64,000 nt of DNA from Luteimonas fraxinea (GTDB taxonomy: Bacteria; Pseudomonadota; Gammaproteobacteria; Xanthomonadales; Xanthomonadaceae), in assembly GCF_021233355.1 (NCBI RefSeq), contig NZ_CP089507.1, positions 682,001 to 746,000 on the forward strand. The letters are read 5' to 3'. Position 1 is the stretch's first letter. Every line of letters begins with the position of its first letter. The notes beneath the pieces are model-generated. The model was not told the origin of the DNA. It worked only from the letters and a program-made list of their open reading frames with translations, and made no database searches. Positions 1 through 9,900 of this stretch are shown piece by piece. The position numbers and the translations under genes were made by a program.

Positions 1-634
1 CGCGATCGTCGTAACGCAGCGCCGGCCGCACCGCATCGAAGTACGCCGCCATCGCCGCGCGGCTCGCCGGAATTTCGATCGCGCCCAGCGCAGCGGCGAC
101 GCGATGGCCCTCGGCGTAATAGCGGTCCTGCGCCCACACCGGCATCTCGACGCCGGCGTACGTGCGGAAGCCCTGCAGGAATGCGTAAGCCTCGCTGGCA
201 TGCACCCACGACAGCAGCGCGGGATCGTTCGCTGCGTACGGCGTGCCGTCGGCGGTGGTCCCACGCACGTGCGTGTGGATCGTGCGCACCCGCGTGATCA
301 GCCGCTCCGCTTCCGCAGTCCCGGCGAACGAGGTGCCGGCGACGAAGCCGGTCGTGCGCCGCAGCCGGCCGACGAGATCATCGCGGAAGTCCGAATGGTC
401 CCAGACGCCCGCGAGCACCTGCGGATGCAAGGCCTGCAGCATCAACGCGCACAGGCCACCGGCGAGCATGCCCGGGAAATCCGCATGCACCCGCCAGGTC
501 CCGCTGTCAGGCCCGAACAAGCCGGGGTCGCCCGCTGGCGCGTCGTAATCGATGCCGCTTTGCCCGCGCGGAAACACGCCCAGAACCCAGCGGCGCAATG
601 CGGCGGCGAGTGGCGCGGTCAGGGGTGAAGACAT
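1..634 (-). CDS. Oxygenase MpaB / rubber-oxygenase family protein (DUF2236), 3' end cut by window edge
   Basis: The first 211 residues of a protein that runs off the left edge. The reverse strand reads open from ATG at 634 and begins MSSPLTAPLAAALRRWVLGV. The stretch LMLQALHPQVLAGVWDHS, followed by LVGRLRRTTGFVAGTSFAG and LLSWVHASEAYAF, is the usual signature of the DUF2236 / ER-bound oxygenase MpaB / latex-clearing-protein catalytic domain. Members that have been studied bind haem b and use oxygen; the substrate of most bacterial members, including this one, is unknown. No signal peptide or membrane segment is visible in the part present. No clear Shine-Dalgarno precedes the ATG, so the start is chosen because the family usually begins close to this point. 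It is transcribed away from the TonB receptor gene to its right. Confidence 0.8.
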   Translation of the reverse strand, partial: MSSPLTAPLAAALRRWVLGVFPRGQSGIDYDAPAGDPGLFGPDSGTWRVHADFPGMLAGGLCALMLQALHPQVLAGVWDHSDFRDDLVGRLRRTTGFVAGTSFAGTAEAERLITRVRTIHTHVRGTTADGTPYAANDPALLSWVHASEAYAFLQGFRTYAGVEMPVWAQDRYYAEGHRVAAALGAIEIPASRAAMAAYFDAVRPALRYDDR

Positions 635-941
635 GCCGCGATGCTAACGGACGCGCCGCGACGGGCCGGTCGTCGGCGATGCGCGATGGTTTCGATCGCG
701 CGGCAGCGGCGCACGATGAGAACGGTTTCCGTGGACACCGAAACACCACGCGACGCAAGCCCGGACACCCGCGATGGCATCACTGCAGGCACGACGCAAT
801 GAATACGTATGCAGCGCGCGTCCGGTCGGCGAACGCGCGACTACCATGGCCGCGAACCGATCCACGCCCTGCCCCCACGGCGGTCGTCGACGGCACAAAC
901 GAAGAAACACTGCTGTCCGCCGGACACCCTTGGGAGGGGAG
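635..941. other. Intergenic region between divergent oxygenase and TonB receptor genes
   Basis: No convincing gene is visible here. The receptor reading frame stays open upstream to 774, but that extension is basic and low-complexity and lacks the signal peptide, so I treat it as untranslated. The region must hold both divergent promoters, though no strong -35/-10 pair stands out. Two small symmetric sequences are present: a near-palindrome at 725-744 and the 8-bp palindrome ATACGTAT at 804-811. Confidence 0.5.
725..744. promoter_or_regulatory. 20-bp near-palindrome upstream of the TonB receptor gene, possible operator
   Basis: The two 9-base halves GTTTCCGTG and CACCGAAAC flank a GA centre and pair at eight of nine positions. 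It lies about 200 bp before the receptor ATG. TonB receptors of this subfamily are often controlled by LacI- or AraC-type regulators that bind palindromes, but no regulator gene is present nearby. Only the symmetry is seen; an operator role is a guess. Confidence 0.25.
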
Positions 942-3689
942 ATGTCGAAGCTCGATCGCAACCTGCTCAGTGCTGCGCTGTCGTCGGCACTGCTGATGCT
1001 CGCCGCTGGCGCGCACGCACAGACCACTACGAATTCCTCGAACACCGCCGCCGCGGACGAGGCCACCGAACTCGATGCGGTCAAGGTCACCGGCATCCGT
1101 CGCGGCATCGAGAGTGCGATCTCGATCAAGCGCGATGCGACGTCGATCGTCGAAGCGGTCTCCGCCGAGGACATCGGCAAGCTGCCTGATGTCAGCATCG
1201 CCGAATCGATCGCGCGCCTGCCCGGCCTGTCGGCGCAGCGCGTCGCCGGACGCGCGCAGGTGATCAGCGTGCGCGGCCTGTCGCCCGACTTCGCGACCAC
1301 GCTGCTCAACGGCCGCGAAATGGTCAGCACCGGCGACAACCGCAGCGTGGAGTTCGACCAGTACCCGTCGGAACTCGTCAGCGGCGTCACCGTGTACAAG
1401 ACGCCCGACGCCGGCCTGTTCGGCCAGGGCCTGTCGGGCACGCTGGACATGCAGACGGTGCGGCCGCTGAACTTCAACGAGTCGGTCATCACCCTCAACG
1501 GCCGCTACCAGCGCAACTCGCTGGGCGAAGCGGCGAAGACCGACCCCTACGGCAACCGCATCAGCGGCAGCTGGATCGGCCAGTCCGCGGACCGTCGCTT
1601 CGGCTTCTCGATCGGTTACTCGCACAGCGATACGCCGATCCAGGAGAACCAGGTCGGTCTGTACGAACCGTGGAAGACCGATGCACGGCCCGGCCTGGCC
1701 CCCGGCACCTGGGCCACCGACGGCATGAAGGCCCTGCGTCGCACCGGCTACACCAAGCGCGACGGCGTGATGGCGACGCTGCAGTTCCGGCCGTCGAACG
1801 CGTGGACCAGCACGCTGGACATGTTCCACTCGCGCGCCGAACAGGAAGACACCGCGAACCAGTTCGAGGTCAACACGCAGTTCAACGGCTCGTTCCCGTG
1901 CAATCCGGAATGCGTCTACAGCAACGTGCGCACCAGCGAGAACGGCAGCTTCGCCGGCGGCACGCTGAGCGGCGTGTACCCGCTGGTGCGCGGCATCTAC
2001 AACCACCGCGAGGACCGCATCTCGGCCGTGGGCTGGAGCAACGAGTTCAACTTCGAACGCGCGCGTCTGTTCACCGACATCAGCTGGTCGAAGGCCAAGC
2101 GCTCGGAGATCAGCCTAGAGAACAATGCCCAGCGTCTGCCGAATCCATCGTTCGACACGATCGAGCTCGACATCCGCCGCGATGATTTCACCCAGCTCGC
2201 GCCGGGCCTCGACTACTCGAATCCCGAGCAGCTGTTCCTGACCAACACGATCTACGGCTCGGGGTACGGCAAGACCCCGCAGGTCGAGGACGAACTCAAG
2301 GCCGCGCGCATCGGCCTGACCGTGCCCGCGCCGGAATCGATCGCGTGGCTGGCCGACTTCGACTTCGGCCTCAACCACACCGACCGCGAGAAGTCGAAGC
2401 GCCAGCCCGAGGGCAACATCAATCTGGGCCCGCAGGGCGACACCGCCATCGCCAGCGACCTGCAGTACGGACTCGTCGATCTGGGCTTCGCCGGCGTCGG
2501 TTACATCCCGGCCTGGAACGTGCCGGCCGCGGTCGCCCGCTACATGGTGTTCGAGCCGACCGAGGATCTCGATTACCTGATCCCGAAGGCCTGGACCGTC
2601 AGCGAGAAGATCACCAGCGCCTTCGCCCGCGCCAACCTCAGCACCGACTGGGGCGCGACCACGGTCACCGGCAACGTCGGCGTGCAGATCCAGCGCGTCG
2701 ACCAGTCGTCCGCGTCGCGCTTCTTCGACTCGACGCAGCCGCCCGGCAGCAACGTGCGTCCGTTCGAATCGGGCAAGACATATACCGACGTTCTGCCGAG
2801 CATGAACCTCGCGTTCCAGCTGCCGGGCGAGCACACGCTGCGCGTGGGTCTGGCGGAACAGGTTGCGCGCCCGCGCGTCGACCAGCTGCGTTCCTCGCTG
2901 GAGTTCGGTGTCGACACCGCGACCGGCCGGCCCGGCGGCAGCGGCGGCAATCCGCTGCTCGATCCGTGGCGCGCCTACGCGTTCGACGTGTCGTGGGAGA
3001 AGTACTTCGGCAACCGTGCCTACGTGGCCGCGGCGTTCTTCTACAAGGACCTGCGCACTTACATCTACACGCAGACGCGCGACGACTACGACTTCTCCGA
3101 TTTCGTCGCCAGCTACGTGCCGCCGCCGAACTCGCCGCCGGTGCAGACCATCGGCAACTTCACCGCGCCGCAGAACGGCGAAGGCGGCACGTTGCGCGGT
3201 CTGGAGCTGACGGCCTCGCTGCCGTTCGATCTGTGGACCGAATCGCTGCGCGGTTTCGGCATCGTTGCCAGCGCCAGCTTCAACGACAGCAGCATCCAGA
3301 TCTTCGATCCGGAAAGCGCCAACAGCGTCGGCAGCGGTCCGATCGACCTGCCGGGCCTGTCCAAGCGCGTCTACAACCTGACGGCGTACTACGAGCGCGA
3401 CGGGTTCGAGGCGCGTGTGAGCCAGCGTCGGCGTTCGGACTTCATCGGCGAGATCGGCAACTTCGATGGTGCGCGCACGCTGCGCTACGTGGTCGGCGAG
3501 AACATCACCGATGCGCAGATCAGCTACAGCTTCGGCGAGGGCTCGTCGTTCGACGGCCTGACCCTGCTGCTGCAGGCCAACAACCTGACCAACGAGGCCT
3601 ACCGCACCTACGCCGGCACGCGCGACCGGCCGCTCGAGAACCTCGAATGGGGTCGCACGTATCTGGTGGGTGTGAACTACAAATTCTGA
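942..3689 (+). CDS. TonB-dependent receptor (Xanthomonas/Caulobacter subfamily)
   Basis: A 915-residue outer-membrane active-transport receptor energised by TonB-ExbBD. The ATG at 942 follows a strong purine-rich Shine-Dalgarno (GGGAGGGGAG) and is the only start that gives a signal peptide (LSSALLMLAAGAHAQ). The mature N-terminus has the subfamily-typical region ELDAVKVTGIRRGIESAIS, then a plug domain from about residue 60 to 180 (EDIGKLPDVSIAESIARLPG, VISVRGLSPDFATTLLNGRE). The rest is a beta-barrel ending in the terminal aromatic motif VGVNYKF. This subfamily often imports oligosaccharides in plant-associated and oligotrophic bacteria. No sugar-degradation genes or inner-membrane transporter flank it, so the substrate cannot be assigned. 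A hairpin terminator follows immediately. Confidence 0.92.
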   Translation: MSKLDRNLLSAALSSALLMLAAGAHAQTTTNSSNTAAADEATELDAVKVTGIRRGIESAISIKRDATSIVEAVSAEDIGKLPDVSIAESIARLPGLSAQRVAGRAQVISVRGLSPDFATTLLNGREMVSTGDNRSVEFDQYPSELVSGVTVYKTPDAGLFGQGLSGTLDMQTVRPLNFNESVITLNGRYQRNSLGEAAKTDPYGNRISGSWIGQSADRRFGFSIGYSHSDTPIQENQVGLYEPWKTDARPGLAPGTWATDGMKALRRTGYTKRDGVMATLQFRPSNAWTSTLDMFHSRAEQEDTANQFEVNTQFNGSFPCNPECVYSNVRTSENGSFAGGTLSGVYPLVRGIYNHREDRISAVGWSNEFNFERARLFTDISWSKAKRSEISLENNAQRLPNPSFDTIELDIRRDDFTQLAPGLDYSNPEQLFLTNTIYGSGYGKTPQVEDELKAARIGLTVPAPESIAWLADFDFGLNHTDREKSKRQPEGNINLGPQGDTAIASDLQYGLVDLGFAGVGYIPAWNVPAAVARYMVFEPTEDLDYLIPKAWTVSEKITSAFARANLSTDWGATTVTGNVGVQIQRVDQSSASRFFDSTQPPGSNVRPFESGKTYTDVLPSMNLAFQLPGEHTLRVGLAEQVARPRVDQLRSSLEFGVDTATGRPGGSGGNPLLDPWRAYAFDVSWEKYFGNRAYVAAAFFYKDLRTYIYTQTRDDYDFSDFVASYVPPPNSPPVQTIGNFTAPQNGEGGTLRGLELTASLPFDLWTESLRGFGIVASASFNDSSIQIFDPESANSVGSGPIDLPGLSKRVYNLTAYYERDGFEARVSQRRRSDFIGEIGNFDGARTLRYVVGENITDAQISYSFGEGSSFDGLTLLLQANNLTNEAYRTYAGTRDRPLENLEWGRTYLVGVNYKF

Positions 3690-3711
3690 GTGCGCGACAT
3701 CGGGATTGAAG

Positions 3712-3737
3712 AAGGGGCGGCCCGCAAGCCGCCCCTT
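3712..3737. terminator. Bidirectional hairpin terminator
   Basis: A perfect 10-bp stem, AAGGGGCGGC paired with GCCGCCCCTT, encloses the 6-nt loop CCGCAA. It sits 22 bp after the receptor stop codon and 5 bp after the end of the converging minus-strand gene. On the plus strand it is followed by a short T-rich stretch (TTATTGTT). It can serve both converging transcripts. Confidence 0.75.
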
Positions 3738-3742
3738 ATTGT

Positions 3743-3967
3743 TCAACGACGGCCAGGCCGCGCGCAGCCTGCGTCGGTGAGCATCGTCTCCAGACGCGCC
3801 TGCACCGCGGCCCGTTCGTCCCCATCGCGTGCCCGCGCGAGGATCTTTGCCGAGAGCGCATCGAACTGCGGCCAGAACGCATGCGGGTCGCGCAGCTTCT
3901 CGCGCCAGACCGGGATCATCCCGGCCAGCGCATCGAGTGCACTTTCGAGTTCGATGCGCAGTCCCAT
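3743..3967 (-). CDS. Small hypothetical protein coupled to the cyclic glucan synthase gene
   Basis: A 74-residue protein beginning MGLRIELESALDALAGM. Its ATG overlaps the stop codon of the glucan synthase gene (TGATG), so it should be translated by coupling. The frame is open further upstream inside the synthase gene, but that part is arginine-rich antisense-like sequence and is discarded. The product is soluble and mainly alpha-helical in appearance, with no signal peptide, membrane segment or cysteine pair. I do not recognise a family. Its position suggests an accessory role in glucan synthesis, which is inference only. The gene ends 5 bp before the shared terminator. Confidence 0.6.
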   Translation of the reverse strand: MGLRIELESALDALAGMIPVWREKLRDPHAFWPQFDALSAKILARARDGDERAAVQARLETMLTDAGCARPGRR

Positions 3968-6900
3968 CAGGCCACGCCGCCTGCCGGTCGACGCGGCCAG
4001 TGCAGGACGACTGCATGCACCGCATCGTCGGTGTGCAGCGCGATCTGCAGATCGGCCTGCTCCTGGCCGTCGAGCGTGAGCTTCGGCGCCTCCGCATCCG
4101 TGCGCGTGACTTCGATGCGATATACCGCCGCGCCGTGGCGCAACTGCATCCGGTAGCCGGGCCATTCGTCAGGAATGCATGGCTCGATCCGCAACGTGTC
4201 ACCGCGACGCTGCAGACCCAGCAGCGATTCGCTGAGCAGGCGATACATCCAGCCCGCCGAGCCGGTGTACCAGGTCCAGCCGCCACGCCCGACATGCGGC
4301 GCGACACCGTAGACATCGGCTGCCATGACGTAGGGCTCGACCTTGTAGACCGCCGTGCCGGCAGCGTCCTCGGCGTGGTGGACCGGATTGATCATGCGCG
4401 CGAGTTCCCAGGCGCGCTCGCGATCATCGAGCGCGGCGAACGCCATCGCCGTCCACACCGCCGCATGCGTGTACTGGCCGCCGTTCTCGCGCACACCGGG
4501 CACGTAGCCGCGGATGTAACCCGGATCGTGCGCGGTCTTGTCGAACGGCGGATCGAGCAGCTGGATCAGCCCGGCCTCGCGCTTGACCAGATGCGTGTCG
4601 AGCGCGGTCATCGCCTGACGCGCACGCGCCGGTTCGGCAGCGCCCGACAGCACCGACCAGCTCTGCGAGATCGAATCGATCCGGCACTCGTCGCTGGACT
4701 GCGAGCCGATCGGCGTGCCGTCGTCGAACCACGCGCGCCGGTACCAGCCGCCGTCCCAGGCTTCGGCTTCGAGATTGGCCTGCAGGCGTTCCGCAGCCGC
4801 GACACACGTAGCCGCGAACGTGGCGTCGCCGCGCGCGGTCGCGACCGAGATGAAGCGTTGCAGCACGTCGTAGAGGAAGAAGCCCAGCCACACGCTTTCA
4901 CCGCGGCCGCCCTCGCCCACCCGGTTCATGCCGTCGTTCCAGTCGCCGGTGCCGATCAGCGGCAGGCCGCGCTCGCCGACCAGCGCCATGCCGCGTTCCA
5001 GCGCGAGCACGCAGTGGTCGTAGAACGACTGCACGCGTCCCGAGTTCACCGGCAGGTCGTAGTACGACTCCTCGTCGGCATTGACCAGACGGCCTTCGAT
5101 GAAACCGACGCGCTCGTCGAGCACGCTGGCGTCGCCGGTGACTTCCAGATAGCGGCAGGCCGCGAGCGGCAGCCACAGGTAGTCATCGGAGCAGCGCGTG
5201 CGCACGCCGCGATCGGCCGGCGGGTGCCACCAGTGCAGCACGTCACCCTGCGGGAACTGGTGCTCGGCACTGAGCAGAAGATGCGCGCGGGTCAGCGCCG
5301 GCATCGCGTGCACGGTCGCCATCGTGTCCTGCAACTGGTCGCGGAACCCGAACGCGCCGCCGGACTGGTAGTAACCACTGCGCGCGACATACCGGCAGGC
5401 CAGCGTCTGGTACAGCAGCCAGCCGTTGACCAGTAGATCGGTCGCCGGCTCGGGCGTTTCCACCCGCACGGCGCCGAGCGTCTGCAGCCAGTGCAGGCGC
5501 ACGCCGTCGAGCGCATCGTGCGCGGGCATCGAACCGTGCAGAGCCGTCGCCAGCTGCAGCGCGGCGTGCATGTCGTCGCCGATGCCGAGCCGGAACACGG
5601 TTTCGGTGGCCTGCTCGGGTGCGAGATCCACCTGCACCTGGATCGCGGTGCACGGGTCGAGGCCCGCGCCGAGGCGGCCCGACAGGCGCTCGCGACGCAA
5701 GGCATCCGGATCACGCAGGCTGCCATTGCGGCCGAGGAACTCGGTGCGGTCCGCGGTGAACGTACGGCGATCGCCATCGACATCGAAGAACGCGACGCGC
5801 CCGCCGAATTCGGTGTTGTAGGGATTACGGGCGGTCAGCACGCCAGTCGCCGTGTCCTGCTCGGTCACGACATGCATCTGCGACTTCACCCGGATGTCGC
5901 CGAGCACCCACTCGACGTAGCCGGTCGCCGACAGCCGGCGCGCCCGCCCGGACAGATTGCGCAGCTTCAGTACCGAGAACTTCACCGCATCGCGCAGGCC
6001 GACGTAGATCCACAGCTCGCTGGCGATGCCGTCCTCGACGTGCTCGTAGACGCTGTAGCCGAAGCCGTGGCGCGTGCGATACGCGCCACGGCCGCGCATC
6101 GGCAATGGCATCGGCGACCACACGTGACCGCTCTCCTCGTCGCGCAGATAGAACGCTTCGCCGCCGGTGTCGGACACCGGATCGTTGTGCCACGGCGTCA
6201 GCCGGAACTCGTGCGCGTTCTCGAACCAGGTGTAGCCTGGCCCGCTCTCGCTGACCACGCTGCCGAGCTTCGGATTGGCCATGACGTTCGACCAGGGCGC
6301 CGGCGTCGTCGCGTCATCGTCGAGCACGATCACGTACTCGCGGCCATCGGCGGCGAACGCGCCCAGCCCGTTGTCGTACAGCACCGCATCGGCAACCGCT
6401 TCGAACGGCCACGGATCCTCGTCGTGCGCATCCGGATCGCGCGCCGGCGGCAGGCCATAGAGGCCCGCAACCACGTTCGCCACGGCCGCGTCGTCGTCAT
6501 CGAGCGACGGGCGTGCAGCCGGATCGCTCGCCACCAGCAGCGGCGCGCTGCGCGCCGGCGCCACGTGACGCGCGACCTGCGCCGCCAGCGTGCCGTACTG
6601 GTCGCTGACGATCACCCGCGCCACCGACTGGATCAGGATGCGGTCCTCCTGCGAGATCTGCTGCGCCGGCCGCACGAAGATGCCGCCGGGACGATCGAGC
6701 ACATTGCCTTCCGGCCCCGCCGAAACGAGACCGAGAATCTGCTCCTGCAGTTCCTGGCGGTAGCCGACCTGGTCCTCGTTCCAGATCACCAGATCGACCT
6801 GCAGGCCCTTGAGGCGCCAGTACGCGTGCGCCTGCACCATCTGCCGCACGAGTTCGATGTTCTCCGCCACCGCGATCTGCACCAGCACGATCGGCAGATC

Positions 6901-9900
6901 CCCGGAGATCGAATGGCCCCAGAGTCCCGACTGCCCGCGGCGGTTCTGCAGCAGCACCGCGCTGTCTGCGCGCAGGAACGGGTGCGCGAACGTCAGCAGT
7001 CCGGCAATGCGCTCGTACAGCTGCGCGTCGCCTTGCGTCGCATTGATCTGGCGGCGCACGACCTGGCTGTGGGTCCATGCAAGATCGAACACGCGGTCCG
7101 CCAGGCGCCGGTCGCGGTATTTGTCGAGCAGCGCGGCGCACGCGTCACGATCGCCACCGACACCGGTGACCAGATCGAGGATCGCAGTCTGCTCCGGTGC
7201 CAGCGTCACGCGCACGCGGATCGCCACGACGGGATCGAGCACCGAGCCGGCGGTATCCGACAGCGGGCCCGTGCTGCGCATCGCCAGCGGATCGCGCGGT
7301 GTCAGTCCGCGGCCGATGAAGCGCGCGCGATCGGTCTCGTAGGAAATGTCGACGATGTCGGCGTCGTGCGCGGCGACGAGATGGAACATCCACGGCGGGA
7401 TTTCGTCGTGCGCACGCGGGCGACGCGTGCACAGCAGCGCCTGCTTGTCGCGCACGATTTCGGTCTGCACGAACAGGTTGCTGAAGGCCGGATGCAGCTC
7501 GTCGGAGATCGCCGGCGCCAGCACCACCTCGGCATAGGTCGTGATCTCGATCGTGCGCGAGCGGCGCGAGCGGTTGCTCAGGCGCAGGCGACGCAGCTCG
7601 ATGTCGTCCTCGGCCGAGATCGCGATCTCCAGATGCGTCTCGATGCCGCGCCGGCGACCACGGAACTCGGCCTTGGCGTCTGAGAAGATCGCCTCGTAAT
7701 GCTCCACCGGCACGCAGGTCGGCTGGTGCGCGGCCGACCACATGTCGCCGTTCTCGACATCCTGCAGATAGCAGAAGCTGCCCCACTGATCACGCGTGCC
7801 GTCTTCGCGCCAGCGCACCACCGCCATGTCGTGCTGACGCAGGTAGCCACCACCGGCGCTTGTGAGCAAGGCATGCATTCGGCCGTTCGACAGCATCTGC
7901 ACGGCGGGACGTGTGGTGTCGGGCGTACGGAACACGCGCAGCTGGGTTTCGTCACCGCCGCTGCTGGTGCGCACGCCGACCGATTCGACCTCGTGCGGCC
8001 GGAACACGCCGGTGCGCGGCACGCGTTCCTGCAGCAGCAACAACGTGGCCTGGAACTCGGCGTCGGCGACAAAGCGTTTCTGCATCGGCTGCTCGCGCAA
8101 CAGATGATCGAGCGCGAGGAAACCCATGCCCTGGTGATGCGCCATGAAGGAGCGGACCACCGCATGCGTCTGTCCGCGCGGCAGGCGCGAGGGCGTGTAG
8201 TCGATCGCCTCGAACAGGCCGAAACGCCCCGAGAAACCCGCCGCATCGAGCCGCTGCAGATTCTGCGTCGCCGCTTCCGGCGCGACCATCAGCGCCATCA
8301 TCGTTGCGTAGGGCGCGATCACCAGATCCTCGCCGAGTCCGCGCTTGAGCCCGAGCCCCGGCACGCCGAACGCGCGGTACTGGTAGTTCATCCGCGTGTC
8401 GACGGTGTTGTAGCCGGACTCCGAAATGCCCCAGGGCACGTCGTGCTGGCGGCCATACGCGATCTGCGCCTGCACCGCGTGGCACGCGGTCTGGTCGAGC
8501 AGCGTGTCCGGGTAGCTCGGCATCACCAGCTGCGGCATCAGGTATTCGAACATCGAACCGCTCCACGACAGCAGCGTCGCGTCGCCGTCGACCTCGGTCA
8601 GCAGGCGACCCAGTGCGAACCACGTGTCCTGCGGCAACTGGCCCTGCGCGACCGCGACGAAGCTGCAGAGACGCGCTTCCGAAGCGAGCAGATCGTAATG
8701 CCCCTGATCGAGACGGCGGTTGTCGACGTCGTAACCGATCGACAGCAGATGCCGCGCGCGGTCGTAGAGGAAGCCGTATTCCATCAGCGAGAACTGGCCC
8801 GCAACGTGCGCCAGGCGCTCCAGCTCGTGGACCTGCGCGCAGGCCCAGGCGCGCACATCTGGCGCGATACCCGGCGCGCACAGCGCCCGCAGGGACGGCA
8901 CGCCGTCCTCGGCGGTCAGACTGCCGGCCGTGGCGGCCGATGCGGGCAGGCACGCACCCAGCGCCTGGCGAGCGTGCTCGCAGGCATCGATCAGACGCGC
9001 GGACCAGTGCGCCGGCGCGTCTTCCTGTGGATCGTAGGTATCGACCGGCGGCGACAGCGCCGCCAGCGGCAAGGCGAGCGCGGCCAAAGCTTCGACCGTC
9101 GCCATCGCATCGCGCAGCGTGTCCGGCGTCGTGGCCAGCGCGATCGCGAGACGCGCATCGAATGCATCGATCGCGACGTTCCACGCCGGATCCGCGTTCT
9201 CCTGCACCGCGTGCAGCTCGCGCAGCACGCCCAGCGTGTGCGAGAGACCCGCGAAGGTCTGCGGGGCGAGCACCGGCGCGTCGATCAAACCCAGCAGTCC
9301 CTGGCGCAAGGTCAGCAGATGCCCGGCGAGATTGCCGCTGTCGACGGTGGAGATGTAGCGCGGCGGCAACGGCGCCAGCGTTTCGGTGTCGTACCAGTTG
9401 TAGAAGTGCCCGCGGTGACGCTCCATGCGATCGAGCGTGGCGAACACACGCTGCGTGCGCTGCACCACGGCAGCGGTCTGCAGGTAACCGAAATCCCAGG
9501 CACCGAGATTCGCCAGCAACGACAGGCCGATGTTGGTCGGCGAGGTGCGGCGCGCGACGACCAGCGACGGATGTTCCTGGATGTTGTCGGGCGGCAGCCA
9601 GTGGTCTTCTTCGCGGATGTTGACCTCGAAGAACGCCCAGGTGCGACGCGCCAGGCGGCCGAGAAAGTCCAGCTGGACCGTCGACAGCTGCGCGCTGCGC
9701 TGCGGCGGCGCGCGTCCCAGCCACGCCATCAGCAGCGGCGAGATCGTCCACAGCAGCAGCACCGGTCCGGCGACCCACAGGCCCGCGGGATTCGTGCGCA
9801 TCACCAGCAGCCCGATCAGCACCGACAACACCGGCGCGCCCCACATGCTGCGCAGTTCCGCGGCCATGCCGCTGCCGAGCGAACGCTCGACCTCGCTCGA

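Noticed and set aside
104..628. Plus-strand 174-codon frame at the left edge
   Set aside because: The reverse strand encodes the recognisable DUF2236 oxygenase over the same bases, and the plus frame has no family features.
2115..4316. Minus-strand 733-codon open frame under the TonB receptor and beyond
   Set aside because: It has arginine-rich composition, is antisense to the receptor barrel, and crosses the terminator. No homology is recognisable.
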